A DNA stretch of 64,000 bases. It comes from Pseudomonas sp. PDNC002 (GTDB lineage: Bacteria > Pseudomonadota > Gammaproteobacteria > Pseudomonadales > Pseudomonadaceae). The position numbers were made by a program, and so were the translations under genes. The stretch covers positions 3,661,502 through 3,725,501 of the forward strand of contig NZ_CP070356.1 in the NCBI RefSeq assembly GCF_016919445.1, written 5' to 3'. Shown piece by piece: positions 7,867 to 17,478 of the stretch (position 1 is the first letter of the stretch; each line of letters opens with the position of its first letter). The notes below the pieces were generated by a model. It worked only from the letters and a program-made list of their open reading frames with translations, did not search any database and was not told the origin of the DNA.

Positions 7867-8072
7867 GCTTACTCCTTGTATGCAAATGCCCCTTTTTGCA
7901 TTGGATTGGGGGCGGCGGCACTGTAGGGCCCCGATGAACGGTTGCTGAATAAGACGAATCTCAAAGCCCGGTGCGCCTGGATGCCGCAGGGAGGCGCCTA
8001 TCTCGGGCCTTTCAGCGCCATCGACCGGCAGCCCTACGCCGCGCCCGCGCCGGGTGGTAGGATGCGCGCCCC

Positions 8073-9116
8073 ATGCGAATCTCCGACCTCGACCAACGCC
8101 TCGCCGACCTTGGCGCGCTGCCCATGCACCGTGGCCGGATGCTGCGCGCCTGGCTGCAGGGCAAGGCGCTGGACGCCGGTACCAAGCGCCAGGCCACCGA
8201 GGATTTCCTGCCGCTGGGCGTGCGCAACGGCGTGGCGCAGATCGCCGCCGAGCTGGACGCCCTGGCGACCGTTCAGTCCCGCCATCCCGGTGGGGACAAC
8301 TCCGAGCGCCTGCTGGTGCGTCTGGCCGACGGGCAGATGGTGGAAAGCGTGCTGCTGCCACGTGGCGGCGTCTGCGTGTCCACCCAGGTCGGTTGCGCGG
8401 TGGGCTGCCGCTTCTGCATGACCGGCAAGAGCGGCCTGCTGCGCCAGCTCTCCACCACCGAGATCGTCGCCCAGCTGGTGCTGGCCCGCCGAGTGCGGCC
8501 GGTGAAGAAAGTGGTGTTCATGGGCATGGGCGAGCCGGCGCATAACCTCGACAACGTGCTGGAAGCCATCGACCGCCTCGGCACCGACGGCGGCATCGGC
8601 CACAAGAACCTGGTGTTCTCCACGGTGGGCGATCCGCGCGTGTTCGAGCGCCTGCCACAGCAACGGATCAAGCCGGCGCTGGCGCTCTCGCTGCACACCA
8701 CCGATGCCGCCTTGCGCGAGCACCTGTTGCCGCGCGCGCCGAAGCTCACACCGGAGGAACTGGTGGAGCAGGGCGAGGCCTATGCCCGCGCCACGGACTA
8801 TCCGATCCAGTACCAATGGACGCTGCTCAAGGGCATCAACGACAGCCAGGAAGAACTCGACGGCATCCTGCGCCTGCTCAAGGGCAAGTTCGGCGTGCTC
8901 AACCTGATCCCCTTCAATGCCCTGGAAGGCGACCAGTACCAGCGCCCGGACAGCGATCGCATCGTCGAGATGGTCCGCTACCTGCACAGCCGTGGCGTGC
9001 TGACCAAGGTGCGCAACAGCGCCGGGCAGGACGTGGACGGCGGCTGTGGCCAGTTGCGCGCGCGGGCGACCGATCTGATCGCCACGACCCGCCGGCGGAT
9101 CATTCCGGCCGGTTAG
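8073..9116 (+). CDS. Radical SAM RNA methyltransferase, RlmN/Cfr family paralogue
   Basis: 347 residues. The radical SAM cluster motif is Cys108-x3-Cys112-x2-Cys115 (GCAVGCRFCMTG). A C-terminal cysteine in DGGCGQL (about 325) matches the methyl-carrying Cys of RlmN/Cfr. Other family blocks are MGMGEPAHNLDNV, FSTVGDP, LALSLHTTD and LIPFNALEGDQYQRP. RlmN methylates C2 of A2503 in 23S rRNA and A37 in some tRNAs. Pseudomonas usually has rlmN in the ndk-pilF-ispG cluster, so this isolated copy is more likely the second paralogue with a less certain substrate. It overlaps the convergent PLD-family gene by 17 bp. Confidence 0.87.
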   Translation: MRISDLDQRLADLGALPMHRGRMLRAWLQGKALDAGTKRQATEDFLPLGVRNGVAQIAAELDALATVQSRHPGGDNSERLLVRLADGQMVESVLLPRGGVCVSTQVGCAVGCRFCMTGKSGLLRQLSTTEIVAQLVLARRVRPVKKVVFMGMGEPAHNLDNVLEAIDRLGTDGGIGHKNLVFSTVGDPRVFERLPQQRIKPALALSLHTTDAALREHLLPRAPKLTPEELVEQGEAYARATDYPIQYQWTLLKGINDSQEELDGILRLLKGKFGVLNLIPFNALEGDQYQRPDSDRIVEMVRYLHSRGVLTKVRNSAGQDVDGGCGQLRARATDLIATTRRRIIPAG

Positions 9117-9642
9117 CGTGCTCGCGGGTCGGATAGGGCTCGCCGTTATCCCAGCGCGATTGCCAGTGCGCCAGGTATTGGCGGGCGACTTCCGGCGCAT
9201 CGCGAAGCACCAGCACATTCTCGGAATTGACGGTCTCGGCCGACACGGCGAAGTTGAACGACCCGGTTTCCACCGTGTTGCCATCGACGATGAAGGTCTT
9301 GTCGTGGTGCAGGTGATAACGGTCGTTGGTGCGCAACTCGACGCCATGGCGGGTGACCAGATCCATCGCGGCGCGGCTGGTTGCGCCGAGGTTGCGCTGC
9401 TTGTCGACCACGACCTGTACCCGCACGCCGCGTCTGCTGGCATCGACCAGCGCCTGGGCGATGTCCGGCGCCTGGAAGGCGTAGGCGAGCATCTGGATGC
9501 TGTGCTTCGCGCTGCCTAGGGTCTGCAGTACCAGCACCCGCGCCGAGCCCTCCGGGGAAAAGCCCACCTGCACCTGAGGGGCGCCCTGGGAAAGCGCGGG
9601 GATGACGAGGAGCAGCAGCAGGAGGCGGCGGAAAGGGTGCAT
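9100..9642 (-). CDS. Exported phospholipase D-family nuclease-like protein
   Basis: 180 residues from the ATG at 9642. A signal peptide (FRRLLLLLLVIPALSQGA) is followed by one PLDc_2 domain with a single HKD motif, HHDKTFIVDGNTVETGSFNF (H-x-K-x4-D ... GSxN) at about residues 111-130. Single-HKD proteins of this size (Nuc/EndA-like) dimerise to build one active site and cleave phosphodiester bonds in DNA, or less often lipids; the signal peptide suggests periplasmic or secreted action. The 3' end overlaps the convergent RlmN-like gene by 17 bp. Confidence 0.85.
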   Translation of the reverse strand: MHPFRRLLLLLLVIPALSQGAPQVQVGFSPEGSARVLVLQTLGSAKHSIQMLAYAFQAPDIAQALVDASRRGVRVQVVVDKQRNLGATSRAAMDLVTRHGVELRTNDRYHLHHDKTFIVDGNTVETGSFNFAVSAETVNSENVLVLRDAPEVARQYLAHWQSRWDNGEPYPTREHANRPE

Positions 9643-9733
9643 GATTCTGGCTCGGCTGAACGTTGCTTCACCGGGCAATCCTACCTGCTCGTAGTGTCGA
9701 CCTGCTGATCGCACATCAATGTTCCGTGTGCTG

Positions 9734-10144
9734 TCAGGTGCCGGGCAGCCCAGCAAGGGCCTGGACGACGACCACCCACAAACCGAGCACGGCGAGAAAG
9801 TTGATGGTGAACACCAGTCCGCGCAGCCGTATGTTGCTCGTGAGTATCTGCACCGCGCTGTGTGCCATGCGGCCAGCGATGAACAGCCAGGCGAGCCAGG
9901 TCGCTGCGGCAAGGTTCACCGGGTGCTGGATCAGCAGCAGGCAGGCGACGTAGAAGAACAGCGGCCATTCGAATTGATTGGACAGGTTGGCACTGATGCG
10001 CGGCTCCACGCCGGCCCAGGGGTTGCTGCCGTCCGCCCGCTGGCCGATGCCCCAGATCTTCGGCGCGCGGGCGACAGTCAGCAGCACATAGAGGAATGCG
10101 GCCCACGCCACCTGGGCGGCCATGGGCAGGATGAGCGGGTGCAT
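9734..10144 (-). CDS. MAPEG-family membrane protein
   Basis: 136 residues with four hydrophobic helices, the MAPEG layout. The loop after helix 1 has TVARAPKIWGIGQRADG, then RISANLSNQFEWPLFFYVACLLL, with the N-x-x-E/Q-x-x-P/F element typical of bacterial MAPEG proteins; later GRMAHSAVQ and NIRLRGLVF. MAPEG members include microsomal glutathione transferases, but many bacterial forms have no assigned reaction. The start is the ATG at 10144. Divergent from an AraC regulator 201 bp away. Confidence 0.85.
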   Translation of the reverse strand: MHPLILPMAAQVAWAAFLYVLLTVARAPKIWGIGQRADGSNPWAGVEPRISANLSNQFEWPLFFYVACLLLIQHPVNLAAATWLAWLFIAGRMAHSAVQILTSNIRLRGLVFTINFLAVLGLWVVVVQALAGLPGT

Positions 10145-10345
10145 GGCGGGTGATCCTTCACTCGGGAAACTGGCGGGAGGGAGCCAACTATAGGCGGGCG
10201 AAGCGGGTGGCGTCCAAGCCTGTACCGAGGCGACGGGCGTAGTGGCCGGACATGGCTCCAGGGCCGATGGCCGCTGCGTTTGACTTGCACGGGGCTTGCC
10301 CCGGTTGGTAGCCTTCCCCATCTGAAAAAACCAGCAGGGCTGGGT

Positions 10346-11227
10346 ATGGCGATCCGGGTTGTCGAAGCACAAGAAGTAGATCAGCAGCGAATAGCCATTC
10401 CTGGTTGGGAGCAGCAGTACACGCAGATGTCCGCCGGGCGATTCTCCGGGCGCATCCTGCATGCCGAAGTGGAGGGGATCGAGCTCTACGAGGAGCAGAT
10501 GAACCTGCGCGTGGAGCAGGAATTCCACGCCCCTCCCGGTGCGCTGGTGTTCAGCTTCGACATGTCCGACAACGCGCTCTACCTGCTCGACGGGGAAACC
10601 CGCAACGCCTGGGTGACTCCGGAGAACTACCGCGAGGTGGCGGTGGTGATCAAGGAATCCGCGCACTGGGGCCAGCCGGCGGATGCCTTCGCCGACCTGG
10701 TGCTGACGCCGCTGCGCTCAGGCCACTGCCAGTCGGTGGCGACCTCGCTGAGCAACCTGCTCACCGGCGCCTCGACCGGCGATGACCCGATGGATGCGCC
10801 GGGTGTGGCGCAGAGCATCGTCTCCAACTGCTTCTCGCTGCTGTGCGAGGCGCCCCTGGATGGCGAGCGCCGCGCGCGCTCCATCGTCCAGGCCAAGCGC
10901 GTGGTGCAGCGGGTCAAGGAAGTGGTGAACGACTGCCCCGACGAGCAGTTCTGCATGGCCGATCTCGCCGCCAAGGCGGGCGTTTCGCCGCGCACGCTGC
11001 AGCAGTCGTTCCTGCATTACGCCGGCATCCCGCCTATCGTCTGGTTGCGCAACCGTCGCCTGAACGCCGCGCGCCGCGACCTGCTGGCTGCCGCCGACTC
11101 CGGCATGACCGTGGCCGAGGTGGCGATGAAGTGGTCGTTCTGGCACCTGGGGCGATTCTCCCAGTCCTATTTCGCGCTGTTCGGCGAGTACCCGAAGACC
11201 ACCGCCAAGTCTGGTGGCCGGGCCTAG
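10346..11227 (+). CDS. AraC-family transcriptional regulator (EutR-like N-terminus)
   Basis: 293 residues from the ATG at 10346 (MAIRVVEAQ), preceded by AGCAGGGCTGGGT. The C-terminal third holds two helix-turn-helix units: FCMADLAAKAGVSPRTLQQSFLHYAGI and MTVAEVAMKWSFWHLGRFSQSYFALFGEYPKTT, the AraC/XylS signature. The N-terminal 180 residues (EVDQQRIAIPGWEQQYTQMSAGRFSGRI ...) resemble the sensing half of EutR-type regulators, which respond to small amines or alcohols; the ligand is not known here. It lies divergent from the MAPEG gene, a plausible target (inference). Confidence 0.85.
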   Translation: MAIRVVEAQEVDQQRIAIPGWEQQYTQMSAGRFSGRILHAEVEGIELYEEQMNLRVEQEFHAPPGALVFSFDMSDNALYLLDGETRNAWVTPENYREVAVVIKESAHWGQPADAFADLVLTPLRSGHCQSVATSLSNLLTGASTGDDPMDAPGVAQSIVSNCFSLLCEAPLDGERRARSIVQAKRVVQRVKEVVNDCPDEQFCMADLAAKAGVSPRTLQQSFLHYAGIPPIVWLRNRRLNAARRDLLAAADSGMTVAEVAMKWSFWHLGRFSQSYFALFGEYPKTTAKSGGRA

Positions 11228-11286
11228 GCGACGGGGTTTTTTCGCAGGAACGGACGGCGTTCGTGATGAGTCTGGTGCAAGGCTGA

Positions 11287-11309
11287 TCGCGGATGAGATC
11301 CGCTCCTAC
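11287..11309 (-). repeat. REP element
   Basis: TCGCGGATGAGATCCGCTCCTAC, a reverse-orientation REP of the same family as those around the RAYT gene. It lies 59 bp after the AraC stop codon. Confidence 0.8.
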
Positions 11310-11366
11310 AAGAGCGGCTTGTGGTGAGGGCCGCTCCTACGAGGGCTGGGGGCTGGGTGTTTGGCT

Positions 11367-11928
11367 GTAGGAGCGGACCTTGTCCGCGAAGTCTCACAGC
11401 CAGACTGCGTTCCAGAAGGGATACTCCCTCAGCGTCGATACCAATCGAGCACGCAACGGATTGGCTACCACGTATCGCGCCACCGCGAGCAGGTCTTCCT
11501 CGTGCCGCAATGCACGATCATGGAACGCGGGCGCCCATACGGCTCCCTGCCACCCGCCGGCGCGGCGGACTTCCCGTGCGCTGACAGCCTTCATTCGTCC
11601 TATGGACTTAGCCAGGTCTTCATCTTCGCCCAGCTGGAGCAACCAATGGACATGATCCGGCATGAGTACCCAGGCGAACAGGGTATTCCGGCCCAGCACG
11701 GTGGGGCGGGTGAATGCCGATGCAGCCGCGCAGGCGGCGTCGAAGTCGGTGAAAATCGAGGTTCTCTGGAGGGTGGTCGCGGTGATCAGATACACCCCGC
11801 CGGGAACCGACACGCGCCCTTTGCGCAGAGCATGGTGGCCGGGAGGTGCGGAGAGGAATGCAGGGTGGGGCATAGCCGGACATCCTTGAGTGGGATGAGC
11901 GGATTTCGCGGACAAGGTCCGCTCCTAC
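11367..11928. mobile_element. REPtron: RAYT gene flanked by inverted REPs
   Basis: The RAYT gene (11394-11873) lies between two oppositely oriented REPs: GTAGGAGCGGACCTTGTCCG (11367-11386) and, in reverse, CGGACAAGGTCCGCTCCTAC (11909-11928). The two hairpin bodies are exact reverse complements. This gene-with-flanking-REPs arrangement is the known REPtron, which spreads REP sequences but is domesticated and rarely moves itself. Confidence 0.85.
11394..11873 (-). CDS. REP-associated tyrosine transposase (RAYT, Y1_Tnp)
   Basis: 159 residues. The catalytic HUH-type motif is His74-Val-His76 in MPDHVHWLLQ, and the nucleophile is Tyr134 in ARYVVANPLRARL, with the intervening KSIGRMKAVSAREVRR helix; this is the IS200/IS605-related Y1 transposase fold. 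RAYTs bind and nick REP hairpins as single-stranded DNA. I place the start at the ATG at 11873 (MPHPAF), with AAGGATG 8-9 nt upstream, not at the TTG at 11915 that falls inside the flanking REP. The gene looks intact. Confidence 0.88.
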   Translation of the reverse strand: MPHPAFLSAPPGHHALRKGRVSVPGGVYLITATTLQRTSIFTDFDAACAAASAFTRPTVLGRNTLFAWVLMPDHVHWLLQLGEDEDLAKSIGRMKAVSAREVRRAGGWQGAVWAPAFHDRALRHEEDLLAVARYVVANPLRARLVSTLREYPFWNAVWL

Positions 11929-12028
11929 GGAAGCAGACGTCTCCTTGCGTTGCATGGGCGCGTTCGGATGTCGGGGCGGAAAAGCTCCGCGGATGGGGTA
12001 GTTCAGGTCGGCGCGGGTGTGAAGTGGG

Positions 12029-12170
12029 TCGCGGATAAGATCCGCTCCTACAAGGGCGGTTTGCGGTGTGTCTGGTGGGGCGGTGTTTTGGGGGGATCGC
12101 GGATAAGATCCGCTCCTACAAGAGCAGCTTGCTGGGGGGTTGGCTGTAGGAGCGGACCTTGTCCGCGAAA
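12029..12170. repeat. Cluster of three REP elements
   Basis: Two reverse REPs with identical bodies (TCGCGGATAAGATCCGCTCC, 12029-12048 and 12097-12116) are followed by a forward REP (GTAGGAGCGGACCTTGTCCG from 12146). The forward one continues straight into a RAYT tail remnant, as the REP at 11367 does for the intact gene. Confidence 0.85.
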
Positions 12171-12215
12171 TCCCCCCGCCAGCTGCGTCCCACAAGGGAT
12201 ACTCCCTCGCTGGCT
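12171..12215 (-). pseudogene. Remnant of a second RAYT gene (3' tail only)
   Basis: The sequence beside the REP at 12146 repeats the 3' end of the intact RAYT gene with changes. On the minus strand it reads ...REYPLWDAAGG, against ...REYPFWNAVWL* in the complete copy; GGGATACTCCCTC is shared at DNA level. The rest of the gene is missing, so this is a decayed or deleted REPtron. Confidence 0.65.
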
Positions 12216-12253
12216 GACGGTCGATGGCAATGCTTCCCGCCGTGCGCCCATCC

Positions 12254-12280
12254 AAAAAAAAGCCCCCGATAGGGGGCTTT
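12254..12280 (-). terminator. Intrinsic terminator of the polyamine operon
   Basis: Read on the minus strand: AAAGCCCCC-TATC-GGGGGCTTT followed by a run of T (the A-run at 12254-12261 on the plus strand). It lies 39 bp past the stop codon of the puuB-like gene and should end the three-gene transcript. Confidence 0.88.
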
Positions 12281-12318
12281 CTGCAGTCAACAATTCAACC
12301 GATCAACCGATCAACCGA

Positions 12319-13614
12319 TCAACCCAGCAACTCGCGCACCCGATACCACGCCATGCCCAGCGCCAACAGCGGCGAGCGCAGCAGCTTGCCGCCAGGGAAG
12401 GTCAGGTGAGGCACCGCGCTGAACAGGTCCAGCCCCTTGCTTTCGCCCTGATGGATGGCTTCCGCCAGCAGCTTGGCCGACCAGTGCGTGACGTTCAGCC
12501 CGTGGCCGGAATAGCCCTGGGCGAAGTAAACGTTCGGATGCGACTTCAACCGGCCCACCTGCGGGAAGCGATTGGCGGTAATGCCGATCATGCCGCCCCA
12601 CTGGTAGTCGAGCTTCACCCGTTCCAGCTGCGGGAACACCTTGAGCACCTTCGGCCGCATATAGGCGCCGATGTCCGCCGGGTCGCGCCCGGAGTAGTGG
12701 CAGGCGCCGCCGAACAGCAGGCGACGGTCGGCGGTCAGGCGGTAATAGTCCAACCCCACTTTCTGGTCGCACAGCGCCATGTTTTGCGGGATCAGCTGTG
12801 CCGCCAGTTCCTCGGACAGCGGCTCGGTCGCCACCACGTAGCTGCCGGCGGGTAGCACCTTGCCGGTCAGCTTGGGTTCCAGCTCTTCCAGATGCGCATT
12901 GCAGCCGAGCACCAGGGTGTTGGCCAGCACGCGGCCCTGGGCGCAATGGACGATGGCCGTGGTGCCATGCTCGATGCGCAGCACCGGGCTCTGCTCGAAT
13001 ATCTGCGCGCCGAAGGACTTGGCCGCGCGGGCCTCGCCCTTCACCAGGTCGAGCGGGTGCAGGTGGCCCGAGCCCATGTCGATGTGCCCGCCCGCGTAGC
13101 AGTCGCTGGCGACCACTTCGCGCATGCGCTCCGGCGGTACCAGCCGGGTCTCGTGCGGGTAGTCCGAAGTGCTCAGCGACTCCTGCTCGCGGACCATCGC
13201 GGCATACTGCGCCGGGGTATTGGCCAGCTCGCAGAAGCCCCAGCGCAGGTCGCACTCGATATCCAGCTCGCGGATGCGCTCGGCGACCAGGGCCACCGAA
13301 TCGACACCCGCCTGCTCCAGATAGCGAACCCCATCCTCGCCGACATACTTGGCGAAGCCGCTGACGTCGTGGCCGATGCCACGGATCAGCTGCCCGCCAT
13401 TGCGCCCGCTGGCGCCCCAGCCGATGCGCCGGGCTTCCAGCAGCACCACGGAGTGGCCACGCTGGGCCAGCTCCAGGGCTGCGTTCACGCCGGTGAAGCC
13501 GCCGCCGATCACGCAGACGTCCGCCCGCACATCCCCGGTGAGGGAAGGGTATTGCTGACGGTCGCGGGCGGTCGCGGCGTAATAGGACGCGGCGTGCTCC
13601 TCGGTGTGCTTCAT
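12319..13614 (-). CDS. puuB: FAD-dependent oxidoreductase, gamma-glutamylputrescine oxidase-like
   Basis: 431 residues. The FAD-binding Rossmann motif VCVIGGGFTGVNAALELAQRG is near residue 29, then the DAO-fold blocks GRNGGQLIRGIGHD and, at the C-terminus, WGGMIGITANRFPQVGRL and YFAQGYSGHGLNVTHWSAKLLAEAI. This is the PuuB/OrdL family, which oxidises gamma-glutamylputrescine to the aldehyde with release of ammonia and H2O2. Two starts are possible: ATG 13614 with GAGAAAG upstream (used here) or ATG 13632, which overlaps the previous stop as ATGA and would add six residues. It is the last gene of the polyamine operon, just before the terminator at 12254-12280. Confidence 0.87.
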   Translation of the reverse strand: MKHTEEHAASYYAATARDRQQYPSLTGDVRADVCVIGGGFTGVNAALELAQRGHSVVLLEARRIGWGASGRNGGQLIRGIGHDVSGFAKYVGEDGVRYLEQAGVDSVALVAERIRELDIECDLRWGFCELANTPAQYAAMVREQESLSTSDYPHETRLVPPERMREVVASDCYAGGHIDMGSGHLHPLDLVKGEARAAKSFGAQIFEQSPVLRIEHGTTAIVHCAQGRVLANTLVLGCNAHLEELEPKLTGKVLPAGSYVVATEPLSEELAAQLIPQNMALCDQKVGLDYYRLTADRRLLFGGACHYSGRDPADIGAYMRPKVLKVFPQLERVKLDYQWGGMIGITANRFPQVGRLKSHPNVYFAQGYSGHGLNVTHWSAKLLAEAIHQGESKGLDLFSAVPHLTFPGGKLLRSPLLALGMAWYRVRELLG

Positions 13615-13628
13615 GGGACTTTCTCGTT

Positions 13629-14741
<1,113 letters not shown>

Positions 14742-14755
14742 TCAGTTGAGAGGAA

Positions 14756-16114
14756 TCAGACGCTCAGCAGGAGGAACTCACGCTCCCAGGAGCTGATCAC
14801 CCGCTTGAAGTTCTCGTGCTCGGTGCGCTTCACCGCCACGTAGCCCTGCACGAATTTCTCGCCGAGGAATTCCTTGAGCACGTCGCAGTCTTCCATCTGC
14901 TGCAGCGCGTCCTCGATGGTGATCGGCAGGCGCAGGTTGCGGCGCTCGTAGGCACGACCCTGGACAGCAGCGCTGGGGTTGATCTGTTCGATCATGCCCA
15001 GGTAACCGCAGAGCAGGCTGGCGGCCAGCGCCAGGTACGGGTTGGCGTCGGCGCCCGGCAGGCGGTTCTCCACGCGCATGGCGATCGGCGGGGCGGCGGG
15101 GACGCGCAGGCCCACGGTGCGGTTCTCTTCGCCCCACTCGACGTTCACCGGCGCGGAAGTGTCCGGCAGGAAGCGGCGGAAGGAGTTCACGTTGGGGGCG
15201 AACATCGGCAGCACTTTCGGGATGTACTTCTGCAGGCCTCCAATGTAGTGCAGGAACAGCTGGCTCATGGAGCCGTCGTCGGCGGCGAAGATGTTCTTGC
15301 CGGTGGCGATGTCCAGCACGCTCTGGTGAATGTGCATGGCGCTGCCGGGCTCGTCGGTGATCGGCTTGGCCATGAAGGTGGCGCTGACGTCATGCTTGAG
15401 CGCGGCTTCGCGCATGGTGCGCTTGAACACGATGATCTGGTCGGCCAGGCTCAGCGCGTCGCCGTGACGGAAGTTGATTTCCATCTGCGCCGGACCGTCC
15501 TCGTGGATCAGCGTGTCGAGGTCCAGACCCTGCAGTTCGCACCAGTCGTAGACGTCCTCGAACAGCGGGTCGAATTCGTTGGCGGCGTCGATGGAGAAGC
15601 TCTGGCGGCCGCTTTCCGGGCGGCCCGAGCGGCCCACGGGGGCTTCCAGCGGGAAGTCCGGGTCGCTGCTGCGCTTGGTCAGGTAGAACTCCATCTCCGG
15701 CGCCACCACCGGGCTCCAGCCCTTGTCGGCGTAGAGCTTGAGCACGCGCTTCAGGACGTTGCGCGGGGACAGTTCGATGGGATTGCCGACCTTGTCGAAG
15801 GTGTCGTGGATGACCATCGCGGTCGGCTCCAGCGCCCAGGGCACCAGGAAGATGGCGTCCGGGTCGGGGCGGCAGACCATGTCGATGTCCGCTTCGTCGA
15901 GCAGGTCGTAATAGACGTCGTCATCGACGAAATCGCCGGTGACCGTCTGCAGCAACACACTTTCGGGGAGTCGCATGCCCCCCTCGCCGAGGAACTTGTT
16001 GGTGGGGGAAATCTTGCCGCGGGCGATGCCGGTGAGATCGCTCACCACGCATTCGACTTCGGTGATTTTCTGTTGCTTCAGCCGTTGCTCCAACTGCTCG
16101 GCGGGGGTGGTCAT
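14756..16114 (-). CDS. puuA: Glutamine synthetase-family gamma-glutamylpolyamine synthetase
   Basis: 452 residues, complete glutamine synthetase fold: N-terminal beta-grasp (VECVVSDLTGIARGKISPTNKF), catalytic blocks VVAPEMEFYL, GPAQMEINFRHGD, GSAMHIHQS and NRTVGLRVP, and PGADANPYLALAASLLCGY. Paired with a PuuB-like oxidase and a polyamine receptor it most likely ligates glutamate to putrescine or another polyamine with ATP, the first step of the gamma-glutamylation route to GABA or beta-alanine. Pseudomonas has several such paralogues (PauA/SpuB/SpuI) with different amine preference, so the exact substrate is open. It is the first gene of the operon. Confidence 0.88.
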   Translation of the reverse strand: MTTPAEQLEQRLKQQKITEVECVVSDLTGIARGKISPTNKFLGEGGMRLPESVLLQTVTGDFVDDDVYYDLLDEADIDMVCRPDPDAIFLVPWALEPTAMVIHDTFDKVGNPIELSPRNVLKRVLKLYADKGWSPVVAPEMEFYLTKRSSDPDFPLEAPVGRSGRPESGRQSFSIDAANEFDPLFEDVYDWCELQGLDLDTLIHEDGPAQMEINFRHGDALSLADQIIVFKRTMREAALKHDVSATFMAKPITDEPGSAMHIHQSVLDIATGKNIFAADDGSMSQLFLHYIGGLQKYIPKVLPMFAPNVNSFRRFLPDTSAPVNVEWGEENRTVGLRVPAAPPIAMRVENRLPGADANPYLALAASLLCGYLGMIEQINPSAAVQGRAYERRNLRLPITIEDALQQMEDCDVLKEFLGEKFVQGYVAVKRTEHENFKRVISSWEREFLLLSV

Positions 16115-16221
16115 ACAAGCCTCGGAAGGTTTCTTAATTTTATAAGGGGATGCGCACGCAGCATGGTGCTGCCAGGCGAGGCTAGTGTCGGCTGGAGGGG
16201 CGAGTGCGTTCTATCCACTTT

Positions 16222-16239
16222 CCGCACGTGTACGTGCGG
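16222..16239. promoter_or_regulatory. Perfect 8-2-8 palindrome upstream of the puuA-like gene
   Basis: CCGCACGT-GT-ACGTGCGG lies 108 bp upstream of the puuA-like start, in the 372-bp spacer (16115-16486) shared with the divergent lipoprotein gene. There is no T-run, so an operator is more likely than a terminator. No regulator gene is adjacent. Nothing else stands out in the spacer. Confidence 0.45.
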
Positions 16240-16486
16240 CGCGCAAAAGAATGCCCGCCGTGGTGAGTACCGCCGTCGGCCGGGCGCAGACGCCTCGCCG
16301 GCGAGATGGTTCGCCGTGAGGATGGAGGGCCGTCATTGCGTACTTCAGGCGTATTCCTAAGTGTTTTCTGACGCAATCCTAGGATTGTGACGACAGAGGG
16401 TCGACTTATTGCCCACTAGAATCGCCGCCACACTTCGCAGGCCTGAAGCTTGCGAACCGTGACGACCCGCTAGTTAGGTGTAATCG

Positions 16487-17398
16487 ATGAAACTCAAGGT
16501 ACTCGCAACTTCCCTGCTGATCGCTTCCGGCCTTGTCGGCTGCGGCCAGGGCATCCCCTTTGGCAAAGCCCCGGCAAGCGGAGTCAGCACTCCGGCACTG
16601 CCGATCATCCAGGACGCCGTGACGTCCCTCGCGCCCACTTTCAATGGCAAGAGCGTTCCCGTCCTGGTGAACCAACTGTGCGCCCTGGCCCAGGGGCAAC
16701 TGACCCAGGAGCAGAGCAACGCGCAACTGGTGAAAATGGGCATCGACGCCAGCAAGCTGCAGCACAACGGCCCGGATGCCCTGGCCCTGCTGGTCAATGG
16801 CGACCGCGCCGGCCAGGCGACTGCCTGTGCCGCGTACCAGGTGTCGGCGGCACTGGAGCCGTTGAACCCGAACGAAATCCTGAGCCAGGCGCCGGCCCCG
16901 AAGGAATCCACCGAAGAGCACGCCGAAAAAGGCAAGGACGCGCAGAAGAAAGCTGGCGACGCGCAAACGCCCCAGTACGTCATCAACCAGGATCGGGCCA
17001 ACAAACTGTTCCGCCTGCGCGTTGCCCAGGCTCGCGCCACCGCCGATACCTTCGCCTACATTGGCGAACGGCTGGAGCAGATCCCCGGCCTGACTCCGGC
17101 GCAATACAAGGCCAAGGCGCGCGAGCTGTTCGTCACCCTGGCACCGGCCTACACCGGCCTGGTCCAGCAGTACCTGCCCGCGGAAACCACCCACTACTAC
17201 CTGGTGCAACTCAGCGAGCTGGAAACCGACTTCAACAGCGATGCCGGCGTGCGCTACAAGGCTTCCCGTATCGACGGCGTGGCCCTCTCCCTCAACGGCC
17301 AGGCCTGGCTGGGCCGTGGGCAGATCCTGGGCAAGGACATACGCCTGTCGGCGAACTACTTCCCCGGCGCGGACAAGGCGGCCTCCAACAGCCACTGA
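16487..17398 (+). CDS. Lipoprotein of unknown function
   Basis: 303 residues. MKLKVLATSLLIASGLVGCGQG is a lipoprotein signal with lipobox LVGC, so a lipid-anchored envelope protein is expected. The middle (about residues 138-165) is a charged Lys/Glu/Ala linker (ESTEEHAEKGKDAQKKAG) joining two globular parts; the C-terminal part has a helical stretch followed by beta-like repeats. I know no function for it. It ends in a strong terminator and is separate from the adhesin gene downstream. Confidence 0.8.
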   Translation: MKLKVLATSLLIASGLVGCGQGIPFGKAPASGVSTPALPIIQDAVTSLAPTFNGKSVPVLVNQLCALAQGQLTQEQSNAQLVKMGIDASKLQHNGPDALALLVNGDRAGQATACAAYQVSAALEPLNPNEILSQAPAPKESTEEHAEKGKDAQKKAGDAQTPQYVINQDRANKLFRLRVAQARATADTFAYIGERLEQIPGLTPAQYKAKARELFVTLAPAYTGLVQQYLPAETTHYYLVQLSELETDFNSDAGVRYKASRIDGVALSLNGQAWLGRGQILGKDIRLSANYFPGADKAASNSH

Positions 17399-17440
17399 TT
17401 GCCCAGGGGCGTCAGCCCCGAAACGCTGTGCACTTCAACA

Positions 17441-17478
17441 GCATCGGCCCGCTTCGGCGGGCCGATGCTTTTTCTTTT
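17441..17478 (+). terminator. Intrinsic terminator after the lipoprotein gene
   Basis: A perfect 12-bp stem, GCATCGGCCCGC-TTCG-GCGGGCCGATGC (17441-17468), with a stable TTCG tetraloop and the T-tract TTTTTCTTTT (17469-17478). It isolates the adhesin promoter from upstream transcription. Confidence 0.95.

Noticed and set aside
11874..11915. Longer RAYT reading frame starting at TTG 11915
   Set aside because: The extra codons lie within the flanking REP hairpin and the ATG at 11873 has a good ribosome binding site.
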